Shown here one piece after another: positions 1 through 11,640 of a DNA stretch of 64,000 nucleotides. The translations under genes were made by a program, and so were the position numbers. The notes beneath the pieces are model-generated. The model was not told the DNA's origin. It saw nothing but the letters and a program-made list of their open reading frames with translations, and made no database searches. Each line of letters begins with the position of its first letter. The first letter of the stretch is position 1. This DNA is from Cristatella mucedo (lineage: Eukaryota; Bryozoa; Phylactolaemata; Cristatellidae): NCBI GenBank assembly GCA_009760855.2, contig WPIO01000016.1, forward strand, positions 5,167,001-5,231,000. Direction: 5' to 3'.

Positions 1-388
1 ACCTCAAATCCATTGGATACCGCACTTTTAGTCCGTATGTTTCAAAAAGCCTGAAACTCACTCTCCACTTGAGTACCGATATCTCCTGACTTGGCCAACT
101 TTATAAAGAAACTAAAAACGCATATATTTATCACAGAATTTAGTGGGTCCCTTTGATTCATCCTTAACCTGCTTAGGCGTGCTGACACTATGCATGCTGC
201 CACTAACCATGCTTGCATGCTGACCCTGTGCATGTAACCCCTAACCATGTTATTCTTGTTGTTTATCGAGCATGCCACCATTAAACATTCGATCGTACTT
301 CCTTTGTAGCCAATGTTAAGCGCCTAGAAAGAGATTGAGTTGTCTGAGGGCCCTTTTTCAAATGTATCATTATTATTATTATTATTAT
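1..388 (+). mobile_element. LINE family A 3' end
   Basis: Starts inside the coding end (CTCAAATCCATTGG, cf. 43893 and 34045). It runs through a 3' untranslated region with TGCATGCTGCCACTAACCA and a terminal hairpin region (GCGCCTAGAAAGAGATTGAG), ending in ATT repeats. It has no intact frame. Confidence 0.8.
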
Positions 389-2290
389 TCAAGCTATTTT
401 TTTGGGTTCGCCAAGCCTCTCAATATTATTTAATGCTGCCTTTATTTTGTGAAAGCCTACACTCCCCGCCATAACTTCCTAACCCCGGACAGAAGTTCAG
501 CTTAATGTTGGTGAAATGTGTTACCCTTTGCTCTTTTATGGATTTATGAAATTTATCTGAAATACTTAGCATCCGTTTAAACCTGTTGTTCAGCGCTCCA
601 TTACTTTTAACCACGTCAAAGAGTGACATATCGGCCTGCATCCTTCACGGTTTAGGGTGAATATCAGTAGATTGTAAATAGTAATAAAAACTAATAATAA
701 TCGTGGAAGCGTGCACCTAAAAAATCTTCGTTCATCTGTTTTGACTTCACCATTGCTCTTTAAAGCATGTCCTTTTTGATCAACCTTAAAGTTTCATCAC
801 TAAACTTGCGAGGCCAAGACTCACCTGCTTATGTTACGAGGTACAGTGTCGACCAGATACGCGTGCCTTTAAGAAGTTGTGTTCGGTTCTCGTGCTATAT
901 TCGTGTATATTATTATTTTATAATGCTATATGTAAGTGTATATTTTTCTTCTGTTTTTCTTTGAGGAGTACTCTTACAAAGAGACGATCGCTTAGATCGT
1001 ACAGGACAGTGATATTCGAGCCAAGTCAGCCCAAGAGCTGGTGAGATCGAGTCCTGGCCGTTTTGGCACTCCCTGAAAGTACTCCAACCTGTGAAGTGTG
1101 ACGCTTCCAGTTGGTGCACACTGCTGGTCGCTCTTGAAGGGCTGACCACCAGCGTTGCGTATCTCTCTCATTCACTCTGGCTCTTCTTCCTCCGTCTCTG
1201 GAGTCGAGCGCCGAGCTCCAGGCCCCCTGTAATTCACTACCATTGGACGTCCGCCGCCGTAATCTTGCTCCGACGTTCCTGTGCGAAACACTCTCCGGGA
1301 CCCCATTTCGCAACACAGAAAATCTCAAATCCTGTAGAGGCCTGCTTTCGGCTATGATGCATCCAGAGCCTGTATCTGAGAAGCAACTGATAACACGACA
1401 TGCTCTGACTCGACGCCATTCGAAGCAAACTAAAAACCCACTTCTCACCAAAAATGCATCGTCTGTGTGAATCTTCTTCTATTTGGCTACGTCAGCTTCA
1501 ATTTTTTCCATGTTTTTATCCTAATTGTATTGACATATTGCCTTAACCGATGTGAAGCTTTGATTCTCTAAGGGCGCTGTAAATATTTAATTGTCTTACT
1601 ATTTTCTTCTGTGCCACAAAGTCGCACAATGCTTGCTAATACCAGCCGACAGAATTCTCTGTGTCCAGATAGATTGATCGCGTTCGTTACCTAAACCCTG
1701 CACAAATTCAGTATCAATGACTGTTACTGTTCACATTTAGCCATGGACACCTGCAAGAAACGATTTGCATAGAAAAGCACAAGAATGCCATCCTGTGTCC
1801 CTGAGCACCGTGTCAGTGCGGATATGGTCGCTGCATTGGAGATTCAGTTATGGAGCTTACAGCGGAGGCTAGTACAGTGAGCTTTTAATAAAACCAATGT
1901 ATATGCTTGTCCGAGAAGGATTGCTGATCCCTTTTGACAATCGATGTCCTGGTTCCTGGTCTTGTAGATCTCTTTCCCTGATATGCGTAGGTCAGAGGAT
2001 CAGTCTTCCCATTGTTGATTCTGGAAACCCTTGACTGGGCTTGTGAAATATTGGTCTACCGTGCTCAGCCAATGTAGCCTGTGAGTTTTAAGATATATTC
2101 CGACTCTGGGTCCTCTTGTAGCCGCGATAGCGACCCTGAGAGTGTGAGATCGGGAATTTTTTTAAGTAGGGACCCACAAGGTCGTCTGGTTGTGGAATAT
2201 GCTGAAGTCAGATCTCAAGTCACGTTGGCCGAAATACTGCGTTTTCATTTCTTCTTTCAATTTATGAGAGTTTGCTGTATTCCAATTAAA
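389..2290. other. No gene recognised
   Basis: AT-rich anonymous DNA with scattered short open frames of random composition. Nothing repeated or domain-like was identified. Confidence 0.5.
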
Positions 2291-2294
2291 ATGC

Positions 2295-2799
2295 TGGGAA
2301 TTTAAGGATGCATCTTCGTCTGCGACTCCGTAAAGACAAAAGTGTGTTACGTTAGCACCTTCAGTAGCCAAAAGACCCAGTCTCGCGTAACAACGAGAAA
2401 GTGAGAATCGTAGCTGGGTTATGGGGGCAGCTGAGGTTGAGAGTTGTACGGAAGTAGCAGCATTGGACGGCTGAAAAAATTTGTTCCACAGTCAGTGGCA
2501 GGAGAAAAGATTTCTTTGCAAACGAATTTCGGAACCGTATTCCATAGCCTAGGACGTGCTGAGAAAAACCATCTGTCGCCAACTGTCACCAGCGGAGGAA
2601 TAGAAAGCTAATTTCTTGTCCATAGAATGATGACACGAATGATGACACCTGATGGCACGAGGTGACTGAAACCAGTGCACCAGCTCAACTAAGTATGAAG
2701 GATTCAAGCCATGGCAGGCCTTATGAGCTAGCGTATACACTTTACTCTGTATCCGTTGATAAACCGGGAGCCATCGCGGCTCCTTCAGCAAAAACTCCC
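2295..2799 (-). mobile_element. LINE family B, right part of an interrupted copy
   Basis: Minus strand. Begins at the element's 3' end (CTTCGTCTGCGACTCCG) and includes WLPVYQRIQSKVYTLAHKA, the reverse-transcriptase C-terminal region. The element is cut at about 2799 by a family-A LINE and resumes at 3140. Confidence 0.7.
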
Positions 2800-3135
2800 T
2801 CCCGACCTGCGTCAGAACATCCCCTGACCTGACCACATTTAAAAGGAACCTAAAAACACACCTATTTAGGACAGTATTTAGCCGGTCCCTGTGATTCGTC
2901 CTTGGTGTGCTTATGCGTGCTGACACTGTGCATGCTGCCACTAACCACATTTGCATGCTGACCCGGTGCATGTCACCCCTAACCATATTATTCATTTTGT
3001 TTGTTTTTCAAGCATGATTTTACTTACCATTCAATTGCATTTCACTTTGCAGCAAATGTAAAGCGCCTAGAGAGAGATTAGGTTCTCTGAGGGCGCTTTA
3101 TCAAGTGAATTATTATAATTATTATTATTAAAGGA
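2800..3135 (+). mobile_element. LINE family A 3' end nested in LINE B
   Basis: Plus-strand family-A tail: CGTCAGAACATCCCCTGACC to GCGCCTAGAGAGAGATTAGG and ATT repeats. Flanks on both sides belong to one family-B copy, as shown by comparison with 24460-24560. Confidence 0.78.
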
Positions 3136-3350
3136 GACGCATGGTTGAGCCTAAGGCATTATTTGACTATCCTTGCAGCTATATTCATCACAAGCTGCAG
3201 AGGCTGGATGTCTTTATTTCGATTTTATTTTATTGCTCAACCAAAACTGAATTACAGTGGTTTAGTGGCCTAGATAGAACCAGGGAGCTAGTTGAATGCT
3301 TTGAAAGCCATCGAGGTAGGCCACCCCTAATCTTAGACGGGAATACGATT
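3136..3350 (-). mobile_element. LINE family B, left part of interrupted copy
   Basis: Matches 24510-24700 (CTTGCAGCTATATTCATC, GGAGCTAGTTGAATG, CTGATCTTAGA-like). It is the continuation of the copy at 2295-2799. Confidence 0.65.
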
Positions 3351-4690
3351 AGATAGGATAGGATATATTAGACATCGGATCGGAAACACTGGCCAGCTGC
3401 GCAGGTAGACTCTTATTAATAAAACCTTCGAAATGTAAGCGCTTATCAAGCAGCCGCTCAACTTAAATAGTCTGTAGAAAGTCGTTACACTGATGTATTT
3501 ATTTTATTGAAGTTCTGAGCTCTCTACAAAGATTGAAGACGGAATTTAAACCTTAAAAAATCGGATTAGATAGCAAAGCAACATACGATGACTGCTCTAT
3601 TGAGTACATTTTTTGGTATTTGCATGGTTCGGTAGAGGTTTACTAGCATTTGCAAAGGAGTGCAAGTATAGTAGGAGAGAGATTCATTAACTGTGACTCT
3701 TTACTATAGACTGCATCTTATATCAGACTCATCCTTTGCGATATCCAGAGACAAAAGAGGTAGAGAGACAGAGACAGACAGACAGACAAACAGACAGGGA
3801 GAAAGAAAGAGAGACAGAAAGAGAAAGAGACTGAGACACACAGACAAAGACAGATAGAGAGAGAGAGAGAGAGACAGATGGCGACGTCCTCAAGTTAGCC
3901 TTCTTGTGTGCCGTAACTAACTCACGAGAAAGCAGAGAAATGTAAGTTGGCTGCTGCAGTACTTTGAGTCAACCAAGAAAGAGGATTGAGCTAAAACGAT
4001 TGTGACTTGAACTCAAGCTTCAATAGCGTCGAGTAAAAATTGAGTAACCCTGGTCGCCTCTATTGCCGTTGCTGCAGTTAAAAAGATTAACTTGACATCA
4101 CAATTTACATAATCTAAATACGGTCATGCTATGGCTAAGTGGTTTGCCTGGTCTCTTCAAAATATTTTAAAGATGAGTTTCTAGATAAAGCAAAGTATGC
4201 TTTTAAGTTTTACAAGTGATGTTCACTATTTTACGAGAGATGTGCGACCGAGCCACGTTTTAGCAAGAGAATGTCGGCCAGACAGCATTATTAAAACATA
4301 GTTTAGACAAAAACGGCTGTACGCACAGTGCGAAATGGTAGGGTAAAAAATAACTTCTTAGTCAAACATTTGTTCTGCTCTCCGTGACTTACACAGTCAT
4401 TGGAATTTCTCTGAAAAAATAATGCCGTCACCCTCCTGTCGTCGTATCCGTAATCTAAAGCGATGCTAGCCTGATTATTTAAAGCAGCATCTTTTCAGCC
4501 ATGTTAAGGTTTCCAGAAAACTTGGTTATCTCAAAGTGAAATAAGTGCCACTGTAGCCAACCTTTTCTTTCCAGAAAGGCAGCTACTAGTTTACGCGCAC
4601 GACGCGTCTTAGTTTAGATGGCCGCATCCATACGTCTACCAATCGCGTCCTTACTGCCGTAAGCAGCCGTTAGCGACGAACTCCCCTGCC
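3351..4690. other. No gene; purine-rich simple repeat at 3735-3890
   Basis: GAGA/CAGACAGA-type simple sequence at 3735-3890; the rest is anonymous AT-rich DNA. Confidence 0.6.
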
Positions 4691-4939
4691 CCTGCCCTTG
4701 AGTGGGATAACGCTGCGGCGAGGAATTTCCAGTAGGATTGATAGTAGAGATCTTGTCACTGGTGTACAGCATTTTAAACAAGAATGGCTAATTTTGGCGA
4801 GGGACCGTTGCCACTATACTCCCACCTCTGACAGGCAAGCAGTTTTGAGTAGTCAACCTAGCGTTTTATTTCAGCAGCTGCCTCCGCGGCATGACAATGA
4901 TCGCAGCTGTTTTTTCTTTTCTAGGAAATTAGTCTGCAG

Positions 4940-5158
4940 TTGACCATTGAGGCAGCGGATTTAGAGACTTTAGTAGAGGACTTGGCTACGCTTTCACACG
5001 ACACACAAGCCAGCGTGACGTCATCGATTCAAAAGGTAGCGAATTTGGAACTAAAGCTTGATCTAGAACTGCAGCATGCGAGACAGCGACAGGCCGATGC
5101 GTCCTTCTCAGCACTCAACTGCAACAACTCAAGCAAGCGCGGCAAGCGAGGGAATTAA
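4940..5158 (+). CDS. Hypothetical coiled-coil-like open frame
   Basis: Follows a pyrimidine-rich stretch with two AG acceptor candidates (TTTTCTAG, CTGCAG). Encodes TIEAADLETLVEDLATLSHD and KVANLELKLDLELQHARQRQ, acidic and heptad-like, ending in a basic tail and stop. A further open stretch lies at 5237-5455 in another frame. Could be an exon or a retroelement gag remnant. Confidence 0.25.
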   Translation: MTIEAADLETLVEDLATLSHDTQASVTSSIQKVANLELKLDLELQHARQRQADASFSALNCNNSSKRGKRGN

Positions 5159-5649
5159 CTCCCAAATGTTGAAGATCTAATGGGTTCTGTGGCATGTCAG
5201 AACGTCGGCAGCGTTGTTCTGTAAACTGCCGTCACTTTGTGCAAAATATACCAGCGCTCGAAATTTACTCTCGGTACTGCAGCCGCGACCGCTACAGCGA
5301 GTGCACGGTTCACCTACCCGCATGACTTAGTGCAAAGCATCCGAGACCGAAAGGGTTCCTTTAGTCTGGAAAATCAGAGGGTTCGAGCTGAGACATTGGC
5401 TTCTACAATAGAGTCAAGTGGAGACACAGCCAAGAATTCCGAGAGTATTATCTGATGTCTTTAAGTGCCAGTGAATGCAAGTAAGAAAAGCCAAGATTAT
5501 TAACGATTCGCCAAGTAGAGGCAAAAGGGAAACTTGGCTTAATAATTCTACTTACATTGCTAAGAACAACATCAAGAATTTTGACACCTACAGACCTCTT
5601 TTGTCGGTCAATAAATATTATTAGGTTAAATATAAATACAATTCATTTG

Positions 5650-5765
5650 CATAAAACCTTAAAAGAGCTTGATCTCTATTCAGGTGCTTCACCTATGCCG
5701 CAGGGGTCGAGCCCACGACCTTGGTTATCAAATAGATTCACCATGACCACCTCGGTCAGTAATCC
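5650..5765 (-). mobile_element. SINE family 1 copy
   Basis: Reverse orientation: the box-B-like core GGGCTCGACCCC and the tail GGTGAAGCACCTGAATAGAG are present. The tRNA-like head is truncated by the adjacent LINE A. Confidence 0.6.
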
Positions 5766-6080
5766 TGACTTGCGTCACGACATCTCCTGAATTTTCCACA
5801 CTTAAATAAGAAACTAAAAATGCATCTATTTATAATGGCATTTAGTTAGTTCCTGTGATTCGTCCTTTATGTGCTTATGCGTGCTGATACTGTACACGCT
5901 GCCAATAACCATACTTGCATGCTGACCCTGTGCGTGTCACCTCTAACCATGTTATTCTTGATGTTTAATGAGCATGCTATCACTAATCATTCGATCGTGC
6001 TTCCTTTGCAGCAAATGTAAAGTGCCTGGAAAGAGATCGAGTTCTCTGAGCGCGCTATATCAAATTGTTATTACTAAAGG
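5766..6080 (+). mobile_element. LINE family A 3' end
   Basis: CACGACATCTCCTGA through the TGCATGC-rich 3' region and the GTGCCTGGAAAGAGATCGAG hairpin segment, ending in short ATT repeats. Confidence 0.75.
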
Positions 6081-6469
6081 CGAGCCACTGGGCCAACCGG
6101 CTCGGAGATTATACACTTTTTTAGATTAGTGTTTTCTTTCATGAATTTGTCCCGCAGAAATTATGTTTAATGTGTGTATGCCAAAAGAGACTACGACCGG
6201 TACCCGCACGTTAAGAGGGGATGCAAGCAAATGCAAATAGCATGGCATAGGTGGTCTGTATTTTAGGCTTCAAATCGGGGCAGGGAAATGACTCGATTTC
6301 AATTGCGATCTTGTTCTCGTGTCACAGTTCAATCAAATGCATGCGCTATCTTTCGATATTAACTCTTGAAAATCTACTAAATCACTAGCTCTGGTCTTTG
6401 AGAAACTATTGTGTAACGATAAAGCGAGGCTTTTCTAGTAGGGCTAGTTTATCTGTAATGAAAGAAATA

Positions 6470-6600
6470 TGGTTTGGTCTAGCGGTTAAGGTGCTCGCCC
6501 CGACCAAGCTCTAACTGAGGTAGTGGGCTCGAGCCCCGAGGCATATGTGAAGCTCCTGAATAGAGATTAAGTTCTCTTGGGACAATATATAAATGAATGA
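6470..6600 (+). mobile_element. SINE family 1 (tRNA-derived) full-length copy
   Basis: A-box region TGGTCTAGCGGTTAAGG, B-box GGGCTCGAGCCC, then the tail CTCCTGAATAGAGATTAAG with TTCTCTTGGG. The tail imitates the LINE A 3' hairpin region. Confidence 0.75.
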
Positions 6601-6800
6601 TATATTTTATTTTAATAATAATTATTATTATAATATATTTGATAAAGCGCCCTCAAAAAACTCAGTCTCTTTCTAGGCACTCACCATGCACTGCAAAGTA
6701 AGCAAGCTCGAAAGGTTGGTGGTAGCGTGCTCAATAAACAAAAAGAATTTCAGGGTTAGGGGTGACATGCCCAGGGTCAGCATGCAAGTGCGCCCAGCAG
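6600..6800 (-). mobile_element. LINE family A, 3' terminal part (interrupted)
   Basis: Minus strand, starts with AAT repeats and the hairpin region (GATAAAGCGCCC ... TCTTTCTAGGCAC), then GGTCAGCATGCAAG. Interrupted near 6800 by a SINE and resumed at 6968. Confidence 0.75.
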
Positions 6801-6967
6801 TGACGCTTGGCACACTTGGTAAGGCGGTTGCATTTCAAGACCTCGGTCCCGATGTCGTGGGTTCGAATTCTGCAGCGATTCTTTATCGCCGCTGCAAGCG
6901 GTGGACAAAGCTGTAAAGGCTCTTCTTTCGTTATACAAAAGAGGCTGTTAAATCAGCTAATATTTTT
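6801..6967 (+). mobile_element. SINE family 2 (tRNA-derived) nested in LINE A
   Basis: CACTTGGTAAGGCGGTTGC (A-box region), GTGGGTTCGAATTCTGCAGC (B box), then CGCTGCAAGCGGTG and the tail AGGCTGTTAAATCAGCTAAT. It splits the 3' untranslated region of a minus-strand LINE A. Confidence 0.75.
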
Positions 6968-8440
6968 TATTTAGTCGCACCATGCACAGTGGCAGCACGC
7001 ATAAGCACACTAAGGATGAATCACGTGGACCCGCTAAATGCAGTGACAAATATATGCATTTTTAGTTTATTTTTAAATGCGGTAAAGTTGGGAGATGTCA
7101 TGACACCAGTCGGGAGTGAGTACCAGGATTTGGGACATACAAACTAACGGCATGGTCTCCAAGGGATTTGAGGTTTGTACGAGGTATTGGTAAACAATTA
7201 GATTCCGAAAAGCGAGTGGAAAGATGCTTAGCCTGGTGGGGCCGTAGATCTGATAGGTAGGCTGGAGCCAGAGAATGTAGGGACCTAAAAGCGAGTGACA
7301 AAACCTTGAAGTCAATGCGTTCCTTGACTGGGTGCCAGTGCAGGTTGGCGAGAAGTGGTAAGATGTGGCACCTACGATGCTCACGACAGACAAGCCTAGC
7401 TTCAGAGTTGTGCACAAGCTGTATGTACCTGAGTGCACAGGCCGGTAGGCCAGCAAGCAGCGAGTGAAAGAGATGAAGACGGCATGTCACAAACGTATGG
7501 ACCAATTCAGATGTGGTATCCCTGTCTAAATAAGGCCGAATTTTATCAATCTTGTGTGGCTGAAATATGGCAGACTTGAGTGTGGAGCTGATGTGGTCGT
7601 CTAATGAAACATCACTTTGGAACAGGACGGCTCGATTTCGTTCCGATTCGACTAGACAAATGCTGACAGATTCAATTTTGAGCGTTGGCTTTATAATTTC
7701 TGAATCACACTTGGTTTTCCCATAGCTAGTAAGTTCATTTTATCATCATTCAAAATTTGTTGCCATCCATGTGCGGATGTCATCAATACATACAGCAAGG
7801 GACTTGAGAGAATTAGACGTGCTCGAGGGCTGGGGGGATCAAAGCAAAGGTACAGCTGAGTGTCATCCTCGTAGAAGTGAAAGCCTAGATTGTGCTTGGC
7901 AATCACATCGGCAAGAGGAAGAGTATAAACCGTGAAAAGAACCGGACCAAGCACGGAGCCCTGATTTACCCCATATTTTAGAGGTTTCTCGAATGATCTT
8001 TGTGCGTTCACATCAATACTCTGGAGTTTCTCACTGAGATAGGACCTAGACCGTGGCAGAGCAGTGCCAGTGATGCCCAGGCGAGATGAGAGGCGCTTAA
8101 GAAGGACTTGGTGCTCGATAGTATCAAAATCTGCCAAAAGATCTAGCAAAACAATTAGATATACTATTCAAGTCTGCATTCCTAAGTATATCGTTATACA
8201 CCGGAAGCAATGCTGACTCTGTTGGGTGATTAGCTTTAAAACAAGACTGGAACTAACTAGCAAGGTTTGAAGTTTCAATATGTGAGTTCAGCTGGTCTGG
8301 CACAACTCGTTCTAATGTCTTTGATAGAAGGTAGAAGGTAAGAAACGGTAGAAGGGAGACAGGGCGAAAGTTACTCAAGTTCTCTCGGTCTAGTACCCTG
8401 GATGTCGTTAATTGCTGACCTTTCCAGAGAATGCTGCAGA
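6968..8440 (-). mobile_element. LINE family A with reverse transcriptase remnants
   Basis: Longest minus-strand copy of family A. Reading backward it encodes LASQFQSCFKANHPTESALL, NQGSVLGPVLFTVYTLPLAD and FHFYEDDTQLYL (RT block with YxDD), then LHWHPVKERIDFKVLSLAF and its C-terminal end. The sequence type is a CR1/L2-group non-LTR element. Frames are broken at several places (e.g. two frames at 7098-7505 and 7073-7456), so it is inactive. It is 5' truncated with no endonuclease. Confidence 0.82.
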
Positions 8441-8454
8441 AGCATTATATAATT

Positions 8455-8515
8455 AAATAATAGCATTATAGCATTATAGCATTATAGCATTATAACATTA
8501 TAGTATTATATAACT
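8455..8515. repeat. GCATTATA octamer repeat
   Basis: About six tandem copies of GCATTATA, degenerating to the right. Confidence 0.85.
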
Positions 8516-9079
8516 ATAGTCTACGATAGGTTATATGACCAAAGACAACTAGGAATAGAACATTATTAAAGGATTAGCCGCTTGATCGGAAAAACAATTA
8601 GATTAGCTTTATAATTGCTATCGGCCACAAAGTTGCTGCACTAGAACGTCGTTAGTTGCTAACATACTTATGTCCGTACTAACTCGATAGAGTGTGGCTG
8701 TTTCCTAACCTATTCAGCATACTTAGTTTCTCTCTTTACCAGCTCACAGTTATACCGCGTTTCTGCAAAAACTTAAAAGAATATATAGGATCCTAACTTG
8801 ACTTCGAAACCTTGCTCTATAGTGTCTGTAAGTAGTAGATTGTAAAGTCCTTTCTGTCGGAGCAAAAGTCGGTGCAAATAAAAAGAGCTCACGCTCGGGT
8901 GAAGCTAGTTTCGACCTCGTGACGCTTGACCAGTGAGGCTCGGTCTTGAGTACAGACAACTGGACTGTCAGCAGCAGGTTTTACGGGCAGGTTTTTTAAG
9001 TATTAAGCTTTTTTTAAGGAGCAGGAGGTGGAGCTTAACGAGGATCCGGAAACGGAAAATACTATGGCGGCCTGCGTGA

Positions 9080-9260
9080 CAAGCCTGCAGTATTTCCGGA
9101 AGGCGAAAGCCGGAGCTTCACGGAGAGAGAAGCGACCTAAAAATGAGCAGCCGTGTAACCTTGAACCTTGTAACCTGGAAGTCAATACGCTGCTTAATGC
9201 GGAGCAGCCAGTGCGGGTCGGCGAGAAACGGTGCAATATCGCACTTCCAGCCGCCGATAC
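9080..9260 (-). mobile_element. Degenerate LINE family A fragment
   Basis: Minus-strand translation resembles HWL...KQRIDF and IFRSL of the RT C-terminal region, but with an internal duplication and stops. Confidence 0.45.
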
Positions 9261-11090
9261 GGCAGAGTAGCTGATTGCAACTGATTCGTACGTATACGTA
9301 GTATACGTATTCAAGTATACGTATAGGTATAGCTCAAGATTGAGCTTGCAGGCGTTGGGTCAAGTACAAGTCTGCGCGGAATTCAAAGTGCACGCACCAG
9401 TTTAAACACGCACTAGTTCGTGCTTCGGCATCCCAAGCAAGGTAAGACCGATTTTTTTCTCGACGTTGCTTAGCGGAATGTAGGCAGACGTGACTGCGGA
9501 GAGGATGCAATCAACTACTGAGAAGTCGTTTTGCGACAGGACACGCATACTCCTCATTGAGGAGGCTACAGTAATGGCGATGAGCGGGCACATTTTGGTG
9601 ATTCGGATTTCACATTTGTGAGTAGCTCAATTTTTGGCCATGCCTAGAAGTTTCTTTTATACGTCGTGAAATTTGAGAAAATTTGCCACATTAAAAAGTA
9701 CAAATGTCAATAACGCCTCTGCAAGCCTACGAGGGACATTTTGAGACGCCGGAAGCAATGCTGGTAAGAATCAGAGTACAGTGATAGCTATGCGTCATCC
9801 TTTACAGCATATTTAAGGTGCCTAGACAAAAATAAGGCTTTCTGACGGTGCTATATAGATTTTATTATTTTGAATATTTTTTACCATCATCTTTATCTGT
9901 ATGAAAACGAAAGTTTCTAATTGGGCTTGGCAACTACATAGGCAAAAAGGAGAGTATGAAGATTTCTGGAAATGTTGTAGTAATATTTGGACATAGAACT
10001 GATCCATGAGGTTTTTCATGTATTTTAAGGTTGACCAAATGACCGTTGGCTGCGAAAACCTGCGCTCTGAAATGTGTCCGCTGTGATTGAACCTATACCT
10101 CGGCAGTGTTGCCTTCAGACGATCTGCTGAGGGTTTTACCGCCGCAGCTGGTGGGTAAAGCATGTACGTGCACCGCAGCGTACGAATTGTCGCCGGCTTC
10201 TGCAAAGCTCGACAGCGGCTGCGATATCGGCTGCGGCGCGTCCCACAGCGATTGGCCACTGGTCTGTCCTAGGAGAGAGAGAGAGAGCGCCCGGCACAGC
10301 TGCAGTGACAAATGCTGTGAATGAGCTCCTTGATGCTAAACAGCAGCCAGCCAGCCAGCGAGCTACAGTTGACAATCGGCAGAGAGAGAGTTTAGATTTA
10401 GATTTCTGCCGATTTATCTAAGAAGACGAAGGCGGATCCTCATTCTCACATCTAAGACTGCCGATTTAGCAGACAATCGGCCGAGATAATGGCCGCTGAG
10501 GTGACTCGAGCAGCCGCAGAAGTCTTGGTCGGGGCGACGGCAGCGGCCGAGATAATTGGCTGTCTCGATAGCGTCAGCTGACGACAGCAGCCGCTGAGGT
10601 GACTCGAGCAGCCTTATCGCGATTTAAATTCGCTCCCAAAGCCTGAAACTTAGTCGACAGGGACTTCGCGACATCTCATGACTATACCTCATTTAAAAAA
10701 AAGAGTCGGCCTGCTCTTCACAACTTTTGCTCCGTCCGTGTGACAGTCCTCTGTGTATTTGTGAATGCTGAAATTTCGTGTTAAAATAGAGGTAGAGGTG
10801 ATTCAGCCGCCTCGTGCGTATAGCAGCAGAAGAGCCGCAGCCTCGCCATAATCTTCTGTCTAAATGAGGCTGAATTGAATTAGCAAAAACCTTTACTTAT
10901 ACAAAAAAAAGTTAAGCCTCACCAATTGACACGCCTCTTTTTCAGCATATGCACAGTGCGTGAAAAAGAGGTTTTTTTTCTCAGGGGCACTATGCAAATG
11001 TTTCATTGCTATTGTAATTTTGGTAATTAATGCTTGCTTATAATTAATTTAGAAACAAGGCTTATTTGATATTAGATTAATGCTCATAAA
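9261..11090. other. No gene; palindromic GTATACGTA cluster and local duplications
   Basis: GTATACGTA-type palindromes at 9288-9330; a short LINE A tail-like piece near 9800-9865; and a repeated block at 10480-10605 (GCCGCTGAGGTGACTCGAGC twice). No coding sequence recognised. Confidence 0.5.
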
Positions 11091-11094
11091 TTAT

Positions 11095-11240
11095 GCCCTG
11101 GTTTGACCCAGGGGTTAGGTCCTCGCCATCAACGACTGAGGGATCTAGAGCGATGATCTGAACCATCTAGAGCGTTTCGGCACATTTAACATTTTTAGAT
11201 AGAAATTGCGTTCTCTTAAGGGATCTATGCACAAGAATTA
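11095..11240 (+). mobile_element. Degenerate SINE family 1
   Basis: GGTTTGACCCAGGGGTTAGG resembles the SINE-1 head, and TTAGATAGAAATTGCG with TTCTCTTAAGGG its tail. The B box is eroded. Confidence 0.45.
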
Positions 11241-11539
11241 TGAATTATGCACTTATGCTAGGGACCGCGGGATCGCTGGCATCTAGTGCTTCCATTCCTA
11301 ACCGCCATGGTTTTGGTGAGGGCACCTGCTACGACCGACAAAAGACCGTAGAAAAAGAAAATTGCCGCCTCGCCATATTTACACGGACTTGCAAGCATTT
11401 TAAAAAAAACGCGCTCAAAATATATAAAAAGAAGTTGACGGCTTTAGGTTTTAGGATTCAGATTTAAGGTTAGGCTTTTATATCGCCACAGCGGTCCATG
11501 TAAAGAGAGCAGGGCCGAGAATGTTGCTCTTCCCTGCAA

Positions 11540-11640
11540 GGATAATAATAATAATAATAGCGCATTTTTCTAGCGCCATCGGAGAACTGAATCTCTCTCT
11601 GGGCACTTTATAGATGCTGCATAGAAAGCATTACCAAATG
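11540..11640 (-). mobile_element. LINE family A 3' terminal fragment
   Basis: AATAATAATA followed by the reversed hairpin region (GAGAACTGAATCTCTCTCTG, GGGCACTTTATAG). Confidence 0.65.

Noticed and set aside
7073..8149. An intact reverse transcriptase gene
   Set aside because: The RT motifs are real but spread over several frames with stops; a dead LINE copy.
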